Below are positions 46,831 to 58,440 of a DNA stretch of 64,000 nt, piece after piece. Position 1 is the first letter of the stretch. Every line of letters begins with the position of its first letter. The notes beneath the pieces are model-generated. The model made no database searches. It saw only the letters and a program-made list of their open reading frames with translations, and was not told the origin of the DNA. The translations under genes were made by a program, and so were the position numbers. This DNA is from Erythroxylum novogranatense (lineage: Eukaryota > Streptophyta > Magnoliopsida > Malpighiales > Erythroxylaceae). The DNA lies in assembly GCA_029891385.1 (NCBI GenBank), contig CM057228.1:55963783-56027782 (forward strand), given 5' to 3'.

Positions 46831-47320
46831 GAAATCGATTGAGTCGCATCAAGCGGCTCGGGATAGATGTAAGAGTTATGTGGATCAAGTAGAAGGGACA
46901 TTGAGTGCAGTGTGGGCGACGAGTGTTCTTGCGGGTGTCTCCGTGGCGTGGTGTCTTGAGATTGGTAAAAGGGTAAGCTAAGCCCTAGGTACATTGGTCC
47001 ATATGAGATTACTGAGAGGATAGGACCTTTGGCCTACAGGCTAGCTTTACCGAGTGAGATGTCTCAGTTGCATGACGTCTTCCATGTTAGTATGCTCCGA
47101 CGGTATCGGTCAGATCCGACACATGTAATTCCGGCTCGGGAGATTGAGATATCGAGTGTCGAGTTATGTTGAGGAGCCAATTCAGATTGTTGGGACCCAG
47201 GTGAAACAACTGAGGAATAAGAGTATTCCACTGGTGAAGGTTCTCTGGAGGAACCATTCAACTGAGGAGGCTACTTAGGAGACCGAGGAGCATATGAGGA
47301 GACAATATCCTCACCTTTTC
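46831..47320 (+). pseudogene. pol: integrase C-terminus and chromodomain of the Tekay element
   Basis: Text includes YIGPYEITERIGPLAYRLAL and HDVFHVSMLRRYRSD in one frame and a chromodomain-like end near 47210-47280 (LRNKSIPLVKVLWRNHSTEE). The final residues NFEDEIF lie just before the polypurine tract. In Tekay elements this domain is thought to steer insertion to heterochromatin. Frameshifts occur near 46810, 46920 and 47165 and a stop at about 47276. Confidence 0.85.
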
Positions 47321-47372
47321 GATCAATCAGGTATGAATTTCGAGGACGAAATTTTTGTTAGGAGGGGAGAAT

Positions 47373-50300
47373 TGTAACATCCTCTCTCCTATAGGAAAGG
47401 GTATTTTGGTAATTAGGTCAGGTTCGGGATATTAAATTATATCTCGGCATGCGCATACAGCATATAGTCTCTATACTTACTGATTGGTTGCATATGCACA
47501 TAGTATACATGCATTCATGACATTTTCCGGCTTAGGTTTTAAATTGAACTTCTGTGTGAAATTAAAGGAGTAATTGAGTTTGGAAATTTTTTTGAACTCG
47601 CCATAAATTGTTTTACATTTTAAGGGATTTTCTGGAATTTTTCTGGAATTTTTCGGAGAAAATTCCTGATAAACAAAATCGCCGATAAGCGCCTAAACAT
47701 GTTTTGGGGTAGAAAAGGTAATTTTTGTGATTGAAAAATTATTTGGAGTGCACTGTTACATGTTTTACAATTTTAGGGAATTTCAATAATTCTCAGAAAA
47801 ATGATTCGGGGAAAATTCCCGGAAATTCCCGGACCGGATAAAATCGCCAGTTGGCGAACCGATCGATTTTTGGTAGCGAAAATTGCTACTCAATGGCACT
47901 TTAATGTTGGGTATTTTATTTTGGGACTGAAAGTAGGGTCATTAGAGTTTAATGGAGTAAAATTTTGGACTGGATTAAATAAATGATACTTTGACTTTTC
48001 TTATAATCATAAACCAATCACAATTTGCCATTTAGAAGCCTCATTAAATGCTTCTCTCAATGCTCTCTCGGATATGTGTTAAAGGAAAGGAAATGAAAGT
48101 GTTTAAGGCTTTGTGAAGCCATCCGAAACACATACATCACACAAACTCTTGATTTAAACTATCGAAAATTTGCTCTCCTTTCTCCATTTTCTCCATATCT
48201 TTAAGCTACTCTCTTTACTCCCATCAAAGCTAGATGATGATGAGTTTGGTATATGCTTGGGAAGTGATGGAGGTTGGTGTTTTGGTATTTCAAGTGTAGA
48301 AGTTAAAGTTGGTAGTTGATTCTTTAAAGGAAGCTTTATTGGAGGTAAGTGTTAAGTGAAGGTTTTAAGCTTTAATTAAGCTTTCCATGTTGGTTTAATG
48401 ATGAATTGAGTACCATGGTAGTTAGAAGCATGCATGGAAGCACTTGTGCATTTATTTGATCATGAAAGGGTAGGTTTGAATGGTTTTAAAGTATGCTTGT
48501 GTGAGGAAATTGGTTATGGTGGTTAAAGTATATGATGAGTGATGTTATTAATGATGTTTATGATGCTTAATGATTGGGAATAAAGTATGGGAATTGTGTA
48601 TATGTGTGCTGCCAACTTTTGTGTAAATATACAAATAAGTGTTGTGTAAGTTTGTGGTTGAATTAGAAGTAGGAATGGATGCTTAGTGATGTGTTATTGA
48701 TGTTAGAAGTGATAGGAAATAGGTAGTAGTTGAAAAGCTGGAAAATGCATTTTGACCTATTGTAATGTTTTGATCATAACTAATTGTGTAGGTGTGCAAA
48801 TGAGGCAAGGTTTGTGCCCAATGAAACTTTGGGATGTTGGCTTCAATTTAGTGTGAAATAGGTGTTGTTAAATTTCAATGTTAGAAGGTCGAAAATTTAC
48901 ATGGAAAGTTACTGTTTTATTGCCTGTGAACAGTAACCGACACTATGACCTGATTATTTTGCTGATTTTTATAAATTTATTGATATGGAATTTGGGAAAA
49001 TGGTCTTCATGAAAGTTGTAGAATATTGAGTTAGCTTTCCATTTCCACTGATCTTGCTATTTTTCGAGTTGTATATTAGGAGTTATGGCCTGATAACTAT
49101 TGACTATTGTTATGTATTGAGTGAAACCTAGCTGGATTAGCAAATTTGGTGTACATTCTGTTTTGGAGTAATTTTTGTAATTTTTGTGAACAGAACTGGT
49201 TTTAGGGATCTACTGAAGAGTTCTAGATGACTCATTGATCTTGAAATTGGTGTATGGCATGTAATTTTTGGAAATCAGATGTGGGAGATATGGAATTTCA
49301 AAGGCTGAACCTACATTGTGGTTTTAAGTGTTGATTAGGTCAGAAACTTGCATAACAGATTTGAAATTGTTAGAAATCGAATTGGAGTTTGAGTTCTTCA
49401 TGAAACTTGAAGTTTGAGGATTTATCTTTTCAGGGATGTAAAGTTTGGATTTTTCTGACTTGTGTACAGGGAGATATGTTTGTTATCGATCTGTTCAAAT
49501 TGCATGGTTTCAGGGACAGTAACATTGAGTGAATTAATTGACTTGTTTAGCAATGGAATTTGATTTTGGGTTGTTCATGAAAATTGTAGCTGACATTGTG
49601 ATCTTGATGAGAATATTTATTGTGCAATTTTTGACTGAACAGAATGAGAGTTACTAAATTTACCATGTGCTGTTCTGTTTTAAGAGGTATGGACTAGGCA
49701 GCATCTTTGATTGGATTTTTGATACCCTTAGGGTTGGAATTAATTTTTGTGGTCTTCTTGAGAATTGTAGAGGGTTTCATAAGCTTTCTAATGAGGTATA
49801 GTTTGTATTTTCTGAATTGTGTGCTAAGATTTATGGGTATTGGAAGTTAGAGTAAAATCAGGAAAAAGGGAAAGGGAATGGGAATGTGCACGATCACTAG
49901 GGTGGCGCCTCACCCTAGTGGCGAGGCTTAATAAAGGGCAGCGTCACTAGGGTGACGCCTCACCCTAGTGACGAGGCTGGATAAACCAGCCTTGCTGGAG
50001 CGAGGCTGGTTTTCTTTTTATTTATTTATTTATTTTGTTATTATTATTTTGATTTGTTAAATGGGTATTTTAGGATTTCTTGCTTCCTTTGTCAATTTCT
50101 TTTCCGTCCGACGTCCGATTGACCTGATTCTTGAGGCATCGGATTCGTATAATATTTAATTTTATTTTGTGAAAATTTGGGAATTTTTGGACGGGAAATT
50201 GACGTGACCCCGGGTCATTGTTCGGTAATCACTGTTTTATTTAATTGGGGACCTATAGAGGTCCGAATTGCGCGCCGTCAGCGCTAATAGTTTTCTAATT

Positions 50301-51485
50301 TTTAGACGGATTTTTCTGAGGGAAAAAGATGAGATTAGGGCTGGGAATTCATGAACATGCATTATACACATTCTAATTATTCCATGTGCATTGTTTGGTC
50401 ATTCTAACTATACAGTTGGTAATGTTTACCTATTTTAATTACTATAGAGGCTCAGTTGGACCGTAGATCCACGGACGTGGCAGAGACTTCCCGGCATTAG
50501 CTCGGAAGTTATTAGGTGAGTAACCTAGATGGTTTCTCAATTATTATTTGGTTATATTTTGCACTTATACAAGCTGTGGAGATAATGGATGGGAATATGT
50601 ATATTTGATTTTGATTGATTTGGACCATGGGTGTCAAATATTTTGAATGAAATATCGAAGTGCGATAATTGATTTTCATGTGATTACTTGGGATTGACAT
50701 ATGTGAATATGTTAAATGGGAATCGATTATGGTGTAGATTTGGCTATTTGGACATGTGCATTCATACGTAATTGCATGATCGATAATTGGCGGTTGTGAC
50801 GGAAGCGACCAACGAGCTTTAAGCTCAACGTAATTGGGCCTTGAGCCCTAGTGATTCGAGCCTATGGCTCACCGTTTATCTTGCGTAATGGGACAGCCAG
50901 CGCGATCACAACAACGTAATAAATTGGAAAAGCGTCACATCGCATCTTATGTGCATTTGAATTGGTTTCTTTTAAGCGATATCATGATAATCATGTGGTA
51001 CTTGAATGTGTTTTAGTGATGTGACTATGTAAATCGTGTTATGTGTATATGCATAAATTGGGTGAACCATCGATGATGGTTCCTCATTTGAGTTCGCAAA
51101 CTCACCCAAATTACAAATTATTTTTCGGGACCGAGATAGTAGACTCATAGCTCAGGGAGACTTTTCTGCCGTGTAGATTGTGTTGGCAAGAGAAGTCATG
51201 GCACATGTGTCGGTCGGTGGCACTTTTGAGGATGACCTAGCTAGCTTTTTATTTGATTTTCTTTTGGAGTAATGTCTGAAAATGCGGTTGTGTAAATTTA
51301 CTACTTTGAGGTTATGAAATGAGAATTATGGTTTCAAAAATTAGTGGATTTCATATTAATGCTTTATGATTTTCGATGCCATGTGGAGTGTTAGTGTTTG
51401 TTCGTAGCGCACCCTTATCGTAGGGTGTGTATCAGAATGACCTACGGGCGTCCCGATACATATCCTATAGTAAGGGGGTGTTACA
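47373..51485 (+). repeat. 3' LTR of the Tekay element (4113 bp)
   Basis: Partner of 38584-42712. It has the hairpin cassette at 49894-50007 (some CG changed: first hairpin with TGGCG, third with CTTGCT), mini-exon 50448-50515 and end GTGTTACA. The two LTRs differ mostly by clustered short changes at CG-rich spots and by homopolymer length. Confidence 0.95.
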
Positions 51486-52345
51486 ATAGTCATCAGAATT
51501 TATGCTAAGTATGATAGATCAGTTAGTTGAGATGAGGAATCAAAAGATAGTTAAGAGATTTGTTCAAATGATGAATCAAAATTTGTTGCAGAGACTTCAA
51601 AAGTTAGGACAGAGGCTCCAGAACAAGCTTTTGAATTATTTGATTGGCTAGAGGAATCTTTTGCAGCAGGTGTAGGTGTAAGAGTTGCTATAAACTCTAT
51701 CAGAGGTGCTTTATCCTTCTCAGTAGTGATGAAATGTTGAGACTTTGGTAGAGAAGTGGGAGGTGTATGAATTGTAACCATTTACTTCATTGGTTAAATG
51801 GTTCAGATTTAGTATATGAGGGTGATGGATCAAGAACTTGTTCATGCTTTGGCTTGGGCTTTGATTTTTAGGTTTTGTTTGAGCTGCCTGAGGATGGATA
51901 TGCCGTCTGATCAAAGGATAGTTGAACTTGAAGGCTTTTGAATAGTCAGCTTCTTCTGGGTACGTCTGATACAGAAGATGAGTATATACTAGCTTTATAT
52001 TTGGAAATACTGAAAAGGATGAGCCATATATAGTCTTAGATTTTGTAGAATGCATATCAGCTTCCATGCATTGCACAATTCCTTGTATCTTCTTGAGTTC
52101 TCTAGTTTTAACGACGAAGTCAGGTCCAAAATACTGTATAGTAATGTAATGTCGAAGATTAGCATCAAGTTACTGGATCTAAGCTTTGTATGAATGGTAC
52201 AATTGCTGGATCTATTTAGAGATGGCATCAACTTTTTGTTAAGTAGCATAAGTCTGTTGACTGATTCCATCTAACTTGGAATTAATTCTTTGAAGGAATT
52301 TGTTTTGTGCTACTATTGGACCCTGAACTTTTCTTAGAAGTTAGA
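51486..52345 (-). pseudogene. endogenous pararetrovirus polyprotein segment upstream of the coat protein
   Basis: Continues 38583 across the inserted Tekay element. The minus strand carries a coiled-coil-like segment (about 52300-52100: INSKLDGIS), then YQTYPEEADYSKAFKF (about 51990-51940) and a Gln/Pro/Ser-rich linker. Several frames and stops. Homologous parts are also at 24150-24412 (inverted) and 33130-33340. Its place between movement protein and coat protein is by position; I do not recognise a catalytic motif. Confidence 0.7.
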
Positions 52346-54846
52346 ACTATTAAATGAGAAATTGTTAGTGATTAGTCATGAGTAAAAAAAAAGGAGAATT
52401 CTTAAATTAAAAACGAAGTAGAAAAGATCGTTTAGGTACAAGATAGGTTATATGTGAATGTTGGAAGTTAAAAGCTGGAAAATGTAGTTAAAACATGTTC
52501 ACTGAGTATGCTTCGATGTTTTAGCCATAACTTTTTATCTAGTTATCCAAATGAGATGATTCTTAATTTGGATTAAACTAGAGAAATAAGGATACATTTT
52601 TCATGAAGATATCAAATTTAAATTATGTCTTTAAAAGTCTCAAACTCTGATAGGAAGTTGAAAAACTGGGTATGCTTATGTGAAAGTTCATCGCGATCAC
52701 CAATTGATTTTTTCGTAGCGAACTTGTGAGATTTGGTTAGGATTCCTCTCGAGAAAAGTTTGTTGTGGCCAACTCGTAGCTTCGCCCCAGTGAACTTGTG
52801 AAATTTTTGTGAAAATCACTCTCAGGAGGAATTCACCGCTACGAACTTGACTACACCTTGAATATGCTTCGATATTTTGACAATATCTTGTTCTGTAGTT
52901 ATCCAAATGGAATGATTTTTTATTTGAGTAAACTAGAGACATAGGGGCTACAAATTTTCTAATGAAATAGAGGTTTAATTCAGTCTCTAAGAATTTCAAG
53001 TTTTGGATGGAAGTTGAGCATAGAATACTGTTTCAGCTTAAGAACAATCCAAAAAATGTTTGGGGTATAACTTTTAGATTTATGAACCAATTGAATAATT
53101 TTGATGTCATTAGAAACTTAAGACAACGAGGAACATTTTTCTAAAAGGAAGTGTTATCAAATTCCTTCAATTACCTAATCAGAATGATCATAAAAAATTG
53201 ACTCGAAAGTCTGGATTTTTAAAGGATTTAGTTAAGGAGTTAGAAGTATAAGATGTTAGTTTTAATAGACATAAAGGGTAAAATGGGAAGGACAAGGTAA
53301 ATGAAGGGTAAAATGGGAAAAAGACTGAAAAATGGTCTTAAAGTAAGAAAGAAAGATAGGAAATCGTGGAAAGAAAAAGAGAAAAGAGAGAAAAACGTGG
53401 AGAGAAGAAACGAGAAGAGAAGAGTGCATGGAATGTTAGAGAAGAAGGAAAGAAGAAGAAAAAGAGGAGGAATTAACTTGTTAAGGTAAGTATCATCTTC
53501 CTTCTTGCTTAGTAGAAAAACAAAAGGGATTTGAGAGAGAAATGAGTTTATGTAGGAAGAAAGAAGAGAAACCCTAGATGGAGGTTATGGGTTCCTAAAC
53601 TAGGTTTTGATCTTACTAACCTAGTTGAACTATGAGAAGGTTAAGTTAAAGCTTAATTGCTATTCTAGGGTTATTAAAGTTTTATGAATTTTTATGGAAT
53701 ATTGTTTTAAATGAGAATTTGGTTTGTTTTAGGAAACCAAGGAAATTCAATCCAAGAGCAAGAGGAAAGGCAAGCTAAACTTGGATTTTTGCAAGCCAAT
53801 TGAGGTGGGTAATGTATTTATAGTTATTGAGTGATTGGGCAAATTCTTGCCTATTTGTGTGTATGTATAAATTGCTTGATTTTTAAATTATTGTGAAGAT
53901 TTGATAATGCATGAAGATTTGTGATTATATTATACCTGGAAAATGGTTATAACATTTTGTCTAAATGAAAAGAAGAAAAAGCATGTAATGAAATGATTTG
54001 AGCGTGAATATGTGCTTTTGTTTGGGCAAGAGTGGAGTCATTTCGTTCGTTACGTGCACATTCACAAGAGCCTTTTCCCGGCTGCCCGCTTGTGGCATAT
54101 GAACTCTGAAAAATGGACTCATTTCGTTCATGGTATAAAATTCGATTTCTCCATTTTGTTTCCATGAAACACTCGAGCCATTTGTTGTGCATTGCATTTG
54201 ATTTGTGAACATGATGAATAATTGAGTGTTGTGTATGGATGGTTGAAAATTCATGAGTTGACTTTGTGATGATAATTGCTTAAATATAAGTTTGTGAGTT
54301 TGAATTATGGATGATTGAGTTTCTAGATATAAAGAGATGTAGATGTATATTGATATACATATATGCATACGCTTGAATTTGTGGCTAATTACTGATGGCT
54401 ATAAATATATTAGCCACTGAGCTTTGTAGCTCAACCTATATTTTCCCTCTTCAGGTGTAGAACGAGAAAGTTAGTGATCATTGCAAGGAAATTGGACAAA
54501 ACTCTGAGATAGCTACATTTAGTAATTAAATTAGTTCCATTTCTTTTAGGTAGCTTTAGCAACATATCGAATAGGAGCATCCATATGTATTTTGTATTTA
54601 GCTAATGATGTAATTTTGATATGTAACTAAAGTTGTTCAAACTTTTTGATTTAGTAATGAGATTAAGATATGAAGTTGTTCTCTTTTGTACATGTTTATG
54701 TTTATCTTCTTTGTTGAGATTGTATGTATGTTAGTGATGGAATAGGATGTTGTGTTGAAATAATTGTATGAATTTATGTATTTTGTGTTGTTGAATGTTG
54801 GTGGTCTGGGTTTTATCCAAAGTTTTTGCTACAACGAGGCCCAAAG
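52346..54846 (+). mobile_element. LTR sequence of a Tekay-like family, forward orientation, no clear 5' edge
   Basis: Contains, in order, a module block with a directly repeated segment (52505-52594 and 52859-52947), a cassette of CGTAGCGAACTTG units (52690-52860), a purine-rich leader (53280-53480), a donor TTAAG|GTAAGTATC (53486), mini-exon 53733-53804, the reverse complement of the GGGCAGCC block (54048-54098) and a TGGCTA/TAGCCA hairpin (54396-54416). It lacks a TGTTAG start and the expected CA end, so both edges are lost. The left edge against viral DNA is approximate. The purine-rich 62-codon ORF at 53301 is chance. Confidence 0.65.
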
Positions 54847-57069
54847 TGTTGGGCCCGGGCCCCGGCTCCCCGAATCCCGAAGGCGGCCCCTCGGGTTGGC
54901 CCGCGTCGAGCGCCCCAAACCGCGGACCCGATCCTAACATTTCGGCACAATCGATCAATTAATACATACATACATTGCCAGAACATACACAACCATATAT
55001 TAAAGACCCTATAACCGTAGGGATTTCATACTATTGCAAATTAAGAAAAGTCAACAAGTATCCTCAATTATAACAAAATACAAAATGAAATCTAAATCCA
55101 AAAATACATGAGTATGCTCAATGTTAACATGCTCGGAGGGCCAACAAAATACTAACTTAATACAAAGCTCTAATTTGTGCGAAGTTTCGATGCCGTATGA
55201 AAGTCAATGATCGTCTGATGCACTTTTGAGGAGGAAAGTAATGGGTTGAGCTACATTTCGATGGCTAATATAGTTATAGCCATCGACAATTAGCACAAAT
55301 CCCAGCATATGAATGTATATATATATTATATCTATATACACATCGGTATCCACACACCAATCACTAATGTACGCATTCATTAAAATTAATGCAAGTTATA
55401 AATATGTCACAAAGCCTCCACAATGAACAATTCACATATGCAATGCGCATCACAATGGCTCGAGGGTTCCATGGAAACAAAAGGAAGAAACCGAAGTTTA
55501 CATCCTAAACGAAATGAGTCCATTCGGAGCTCATAGGCCCAAGCGGGCAGCGAGAGAAGGCTCTTGTCGGCGTGCGCGATTTAACGAAATGGTTCCACTC
55601 TCGCCCAAACAAAATCATAGATTCATGCTCAAAATCATTTTATCAATGACATGCTTTCATGTTTCTCATTTATTCAAAATGCCGTGACCGAAGTCGAGGC
55701 ATGACATGTTCAAAAATCATGATCTCATGCTTCTCATATGAAATCAAAAGTCATTTATTTATCACAATTAAACATGCATAACATATAACATATATTCATA
55801 CATAGGCAAGAAATTGCCTAATCACACAATAACTATAAATATATTACCCACCTCTAATCGCTCGAGAATCCAATTCACGGATGTCCTTCTTCTTGCGATA
55901 AAATCGGGTCAGCTTGGTTTCCTAAATCAACCAAGTTGCCATTCAATTAATATCCATAGCAATATCCAAAGATTAGAAAGCCGAAATAAAACATTAAAAT
56001 CCATAATCGATCTTCTCCTAAAATTTCGAACCCTTCAAGGCTAATTCCGAACTTCCCTTGTCATACTTCTTATAGTCCTTATTCTCTAGATCACAACGAC
56101 TCCAAAATCATCTCAATAGGGCATCCCTATCAAAAGATATGCCTAAAATACCAAAAATCTCATTTTCGAAAAAATAGGGGCTCATGGCGGCCGCTTGTGG
56201 CGAACATCTCCTTCGTCATGGCGACCACAATTGTGAGCCGCAGCGTAGGCACCCTATCAAGACGTCGCGGCGAACACGTGTTCGCACGTCGACGAAGGCG
56301 AATCTCTCGTCATGGCGAATAAATATCTGCGTCGCGACGACTCCTGCGATCCGCGTCATGACGAATAATCGTAAAATTATTTACACGTCGCGACGTGGCT
56401 CCCTTCCTCACACGTCGCGGTATTATTCATACGCGACGTCATGACGTCTGCGTCGAAAAACCGACCCCGAACTCAATTTCTGCATTTCCAACTTCCAATC
56501 ATTCCAAACTCAAATGCAACATATTTAAGGCATAGATCAAGACTTATACTACCATTCTAACTCATTCTAAGCTTGATTCATCCTAAAATCATCAATCTAA
56601 GGATTTTCCCAATTTTCATCTAAAACCCTAAATCATCTATTCCTCTCAATCCCAACTATCTCAACGTTTAATCAAACGAAAACATGATAGGAAGGTCGAA
56701 CTTACCGATTGAAGCCTAAATCCGTCGAAATCGATCGAAATAGAAATTCTCTTCTTCCTCTCTCGATGGCCACAACCTCTTCTTTTCTTTCTTTCTCTTT
56801 TCTTCTTCTATTCTTTTCCTTTTATATCTAGGTCTTATCAAAACCTAGGGATGGTCAAAGACCAACTTACCCTCTTACAAATCTAAGCCCAATCTCATTT
56901 AAGTAAACTCTCAAAATACCCTTACACATATTTATCCTTTAATTCCTTATTAAACCATAATTAAACCTTAATTTCATATTAATATCTCCAATTAACTCAA
57001 TTAAAGCATAATCACATAATTACCACAAATCATGCTTAATAACATCATAGAAACAATTAGGGCCTAACA
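54847..57069 (-). repeat. 3' LTR of the minus-strand Tekay element (2223 bp)
   Basis: Plus-strand left end TGTTGGGCCCGG, right end GGGCCTAACA at 57069, directly followed by the reverse complement of a polypurine tract (AAGAGGGGGAGAAA, 57083-57070). It contains mini-exon 55852-55921, CpG cassette 56190-56460 and donor-like CGGTAAGTT near 56705 (minus), and closely resembles 1-1627. A very GC-rich 90 bp lies at its left end. Confidence 0.85.
56190..56460. repeat. CpG cassette (CGTCGCGACG and CGTCATGACG variants)
   Basis: Units such as CGTCGCGGCG, CGTCGCGACG (twice), CGTCATGACG (twice) and CGTCATGGCG occur roughly every 20-35 bp. They lie in the putative leader intron of the LTR, as at 780-1010. 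Confidence 0.8.
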
Positions 57070-57590
57070 TTTCTCCCCCTCTTAAAAGAAATTTCGTCCT
57101 CGAAATTTACCTGAATCATCGAAAAGATGCGGATACTTCTCCCGCATGGCCTCCAATGGCTCCCAGTAGCCTCCTCGATTGAATGATTCCTCCACAGAAC
57201 TTTGACTAACTGAACCGTCTTATTCCTGAGAACCTTTTCCTTAGAATCCAAAATCTGTACTGGAAGCTCCTCATAGCTCAAATCATCTCGCAACTGAACC
57301 TCACTAGCCTGAATAACATGTGACGGATCCGATCTATACCTCCTCAACATCGACACATGAAAAACATCGTGAATCTGTGATAACTCCGGAGGTAATGCCA
57401 ATCTGTAGGCGAGTGGTCCAATCCTCTCAAGGATCTCATAAGGACCCACATACCTCGGACTCAACTTCCCTTTCTTGCCGAATCTCAATACTCCCTTCCA
57501 AGGAGATGTCTTAAGGAACACCTTCTCACCGACCTCATAATCCATCTCCTTTCGGTGAGCATCAACATAACTCTTCATCCTATCCTCGGT
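57070..57590 (-). pseudogene. pol: integrase C-terminus and chromodomain of the minus-strand Tekay element
   Basis: A 173-codon open frame (57578-57057) with VGEKVFLKTSPWKG, YVGPYEILERIGPLAYRLAL, DVFHVSMLRRYRSDPSHVI and the chromodomain-like LRNKTVQLVKVLWRNHSIEE. A frame change comes after IEEAT, where family members continue with a Trp-rich end. The same frame runs through the polypurine tract into the LTR edge. It matches the equivalent part of the 38584-51485 element closely. Confidence 0.9.
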
Positions 57591-58440
57591 TGCTTAAGCC
57601 TCCGCTAACTAAATTGACTTTATCGGCCGTCCGTGCGAATCAATTCTCGTCCTTCCAATTGTCTCTCTCTTCTTCATCCCAACAAATCGGAGTCCTACAC
57701 CTCCGCCCATACAATGCCTCATACGGAGCCATCTGAATGCTTGAATAGTGCAATTGTTATAAGCAAATTCGACCAACGGCAAATGCTCATCCCATGCTCC
57801 TCGAAAATCCATCACACAAGCTCAAGCATCCTCAAGAGTCCGAATGGTCCTCTGGATTGACCATCCGTCGAGGGTGAAGCGTCAGACTAAAATACAATTT
57901 GGTACCCAAAGCATCCTGCAAACTGCCCCAAAATCTCGAAGTAAACCGAGGATCCCTGTCAGACACGATCGAATCCGGAATCCCATGCAGTCTCACTATC
58001 TCATCAATATACTTCTTTGTTAACACATGCAAAGAATCAGTCTGTCGAATCGCCAAAAAGTGGGCTGACTTGGTCAACCTATCCACAATCACCCAAATGG
58101 CATCATGCCTCCTGCTGGTCCTGGGCAAACCCATCAAAAAGTCCATCGTCACTCGCTGCCACTTCCACTCCGGAATAGGCAACGGTCTCAATTTGCCCGA
58201 AGGTGCCTGGTGTTCAGCCTTGACTTGCTGACACACTAGACACTTACTGACGAACTCTGCTATATCCCTTTTCATACCTTTCCACCAAAAGTTCTCTCTC
58301 AAATCCCGATACATCCTGGTGCTACCTGGATGCATGGCATAAGGCGCATTGTGTGCCTCATCCATAATCTCATCCTTGATCTCCCGCACATCCGGAATAC
58401 ACAACCTACTCCCAACTGTCATCAGTCCATCGTCCCTCAC
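57591..58440 (-). pseudogene. pol: integrase of the minus-strand Tekay element, frameshifted
   Basis: The frame from 58440 to 57832 has the HHCC region ([25 protein letters not shown]) and the core with [11 protein letters not shown] and [11 protein letters not shown]. Just after this, the HPQTDGQSE block is frameshifted (read as [10 protein letters not shown]), so the catalytic Glu is in another frame. LVEFAYNN follows in a third frame (57815-57609). The enzyme is inactive as read. Confidence 0.92.

Larger units (their letters stand above)
38584..51485 (+). mobile_element. Tekay-type Ty3/gypsy chromovirus, 12.9 kb, complete, target duplication ATAGT
   Basis: 5' LTR 38584-42712, primer-binding site 42718-42729 (TGGTATCAGAGC, Met), gag-pol about 42807-47320, polypurine tract about 47358-47372 (AGGAGGGGAGAAT), 3' LTR 47373-51485. 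The flanks are ATAGT at 38579-38583 and 51486-51490, a perfect 5-bp duplication. The LTRs start TGTAACATCC, end GTGTTACA or GTGCTACA and are over 4 kb, usual for the Tekay/Del clade, which also carries the C-terminal chromodomain seen here. Long LTR stretches (39080-40500 against 47880-49300) are virtually identical, implying a recent insertion, yet gag-pol has several frame breaks. Confidence 0.96.

Noticed and set aside
53301..53489. Lys/Arg/Glu-rich 62-codon ORF
   Set aside because: Translation of the purine-rich LTR leader; same composition but different peptide in related LTRs.
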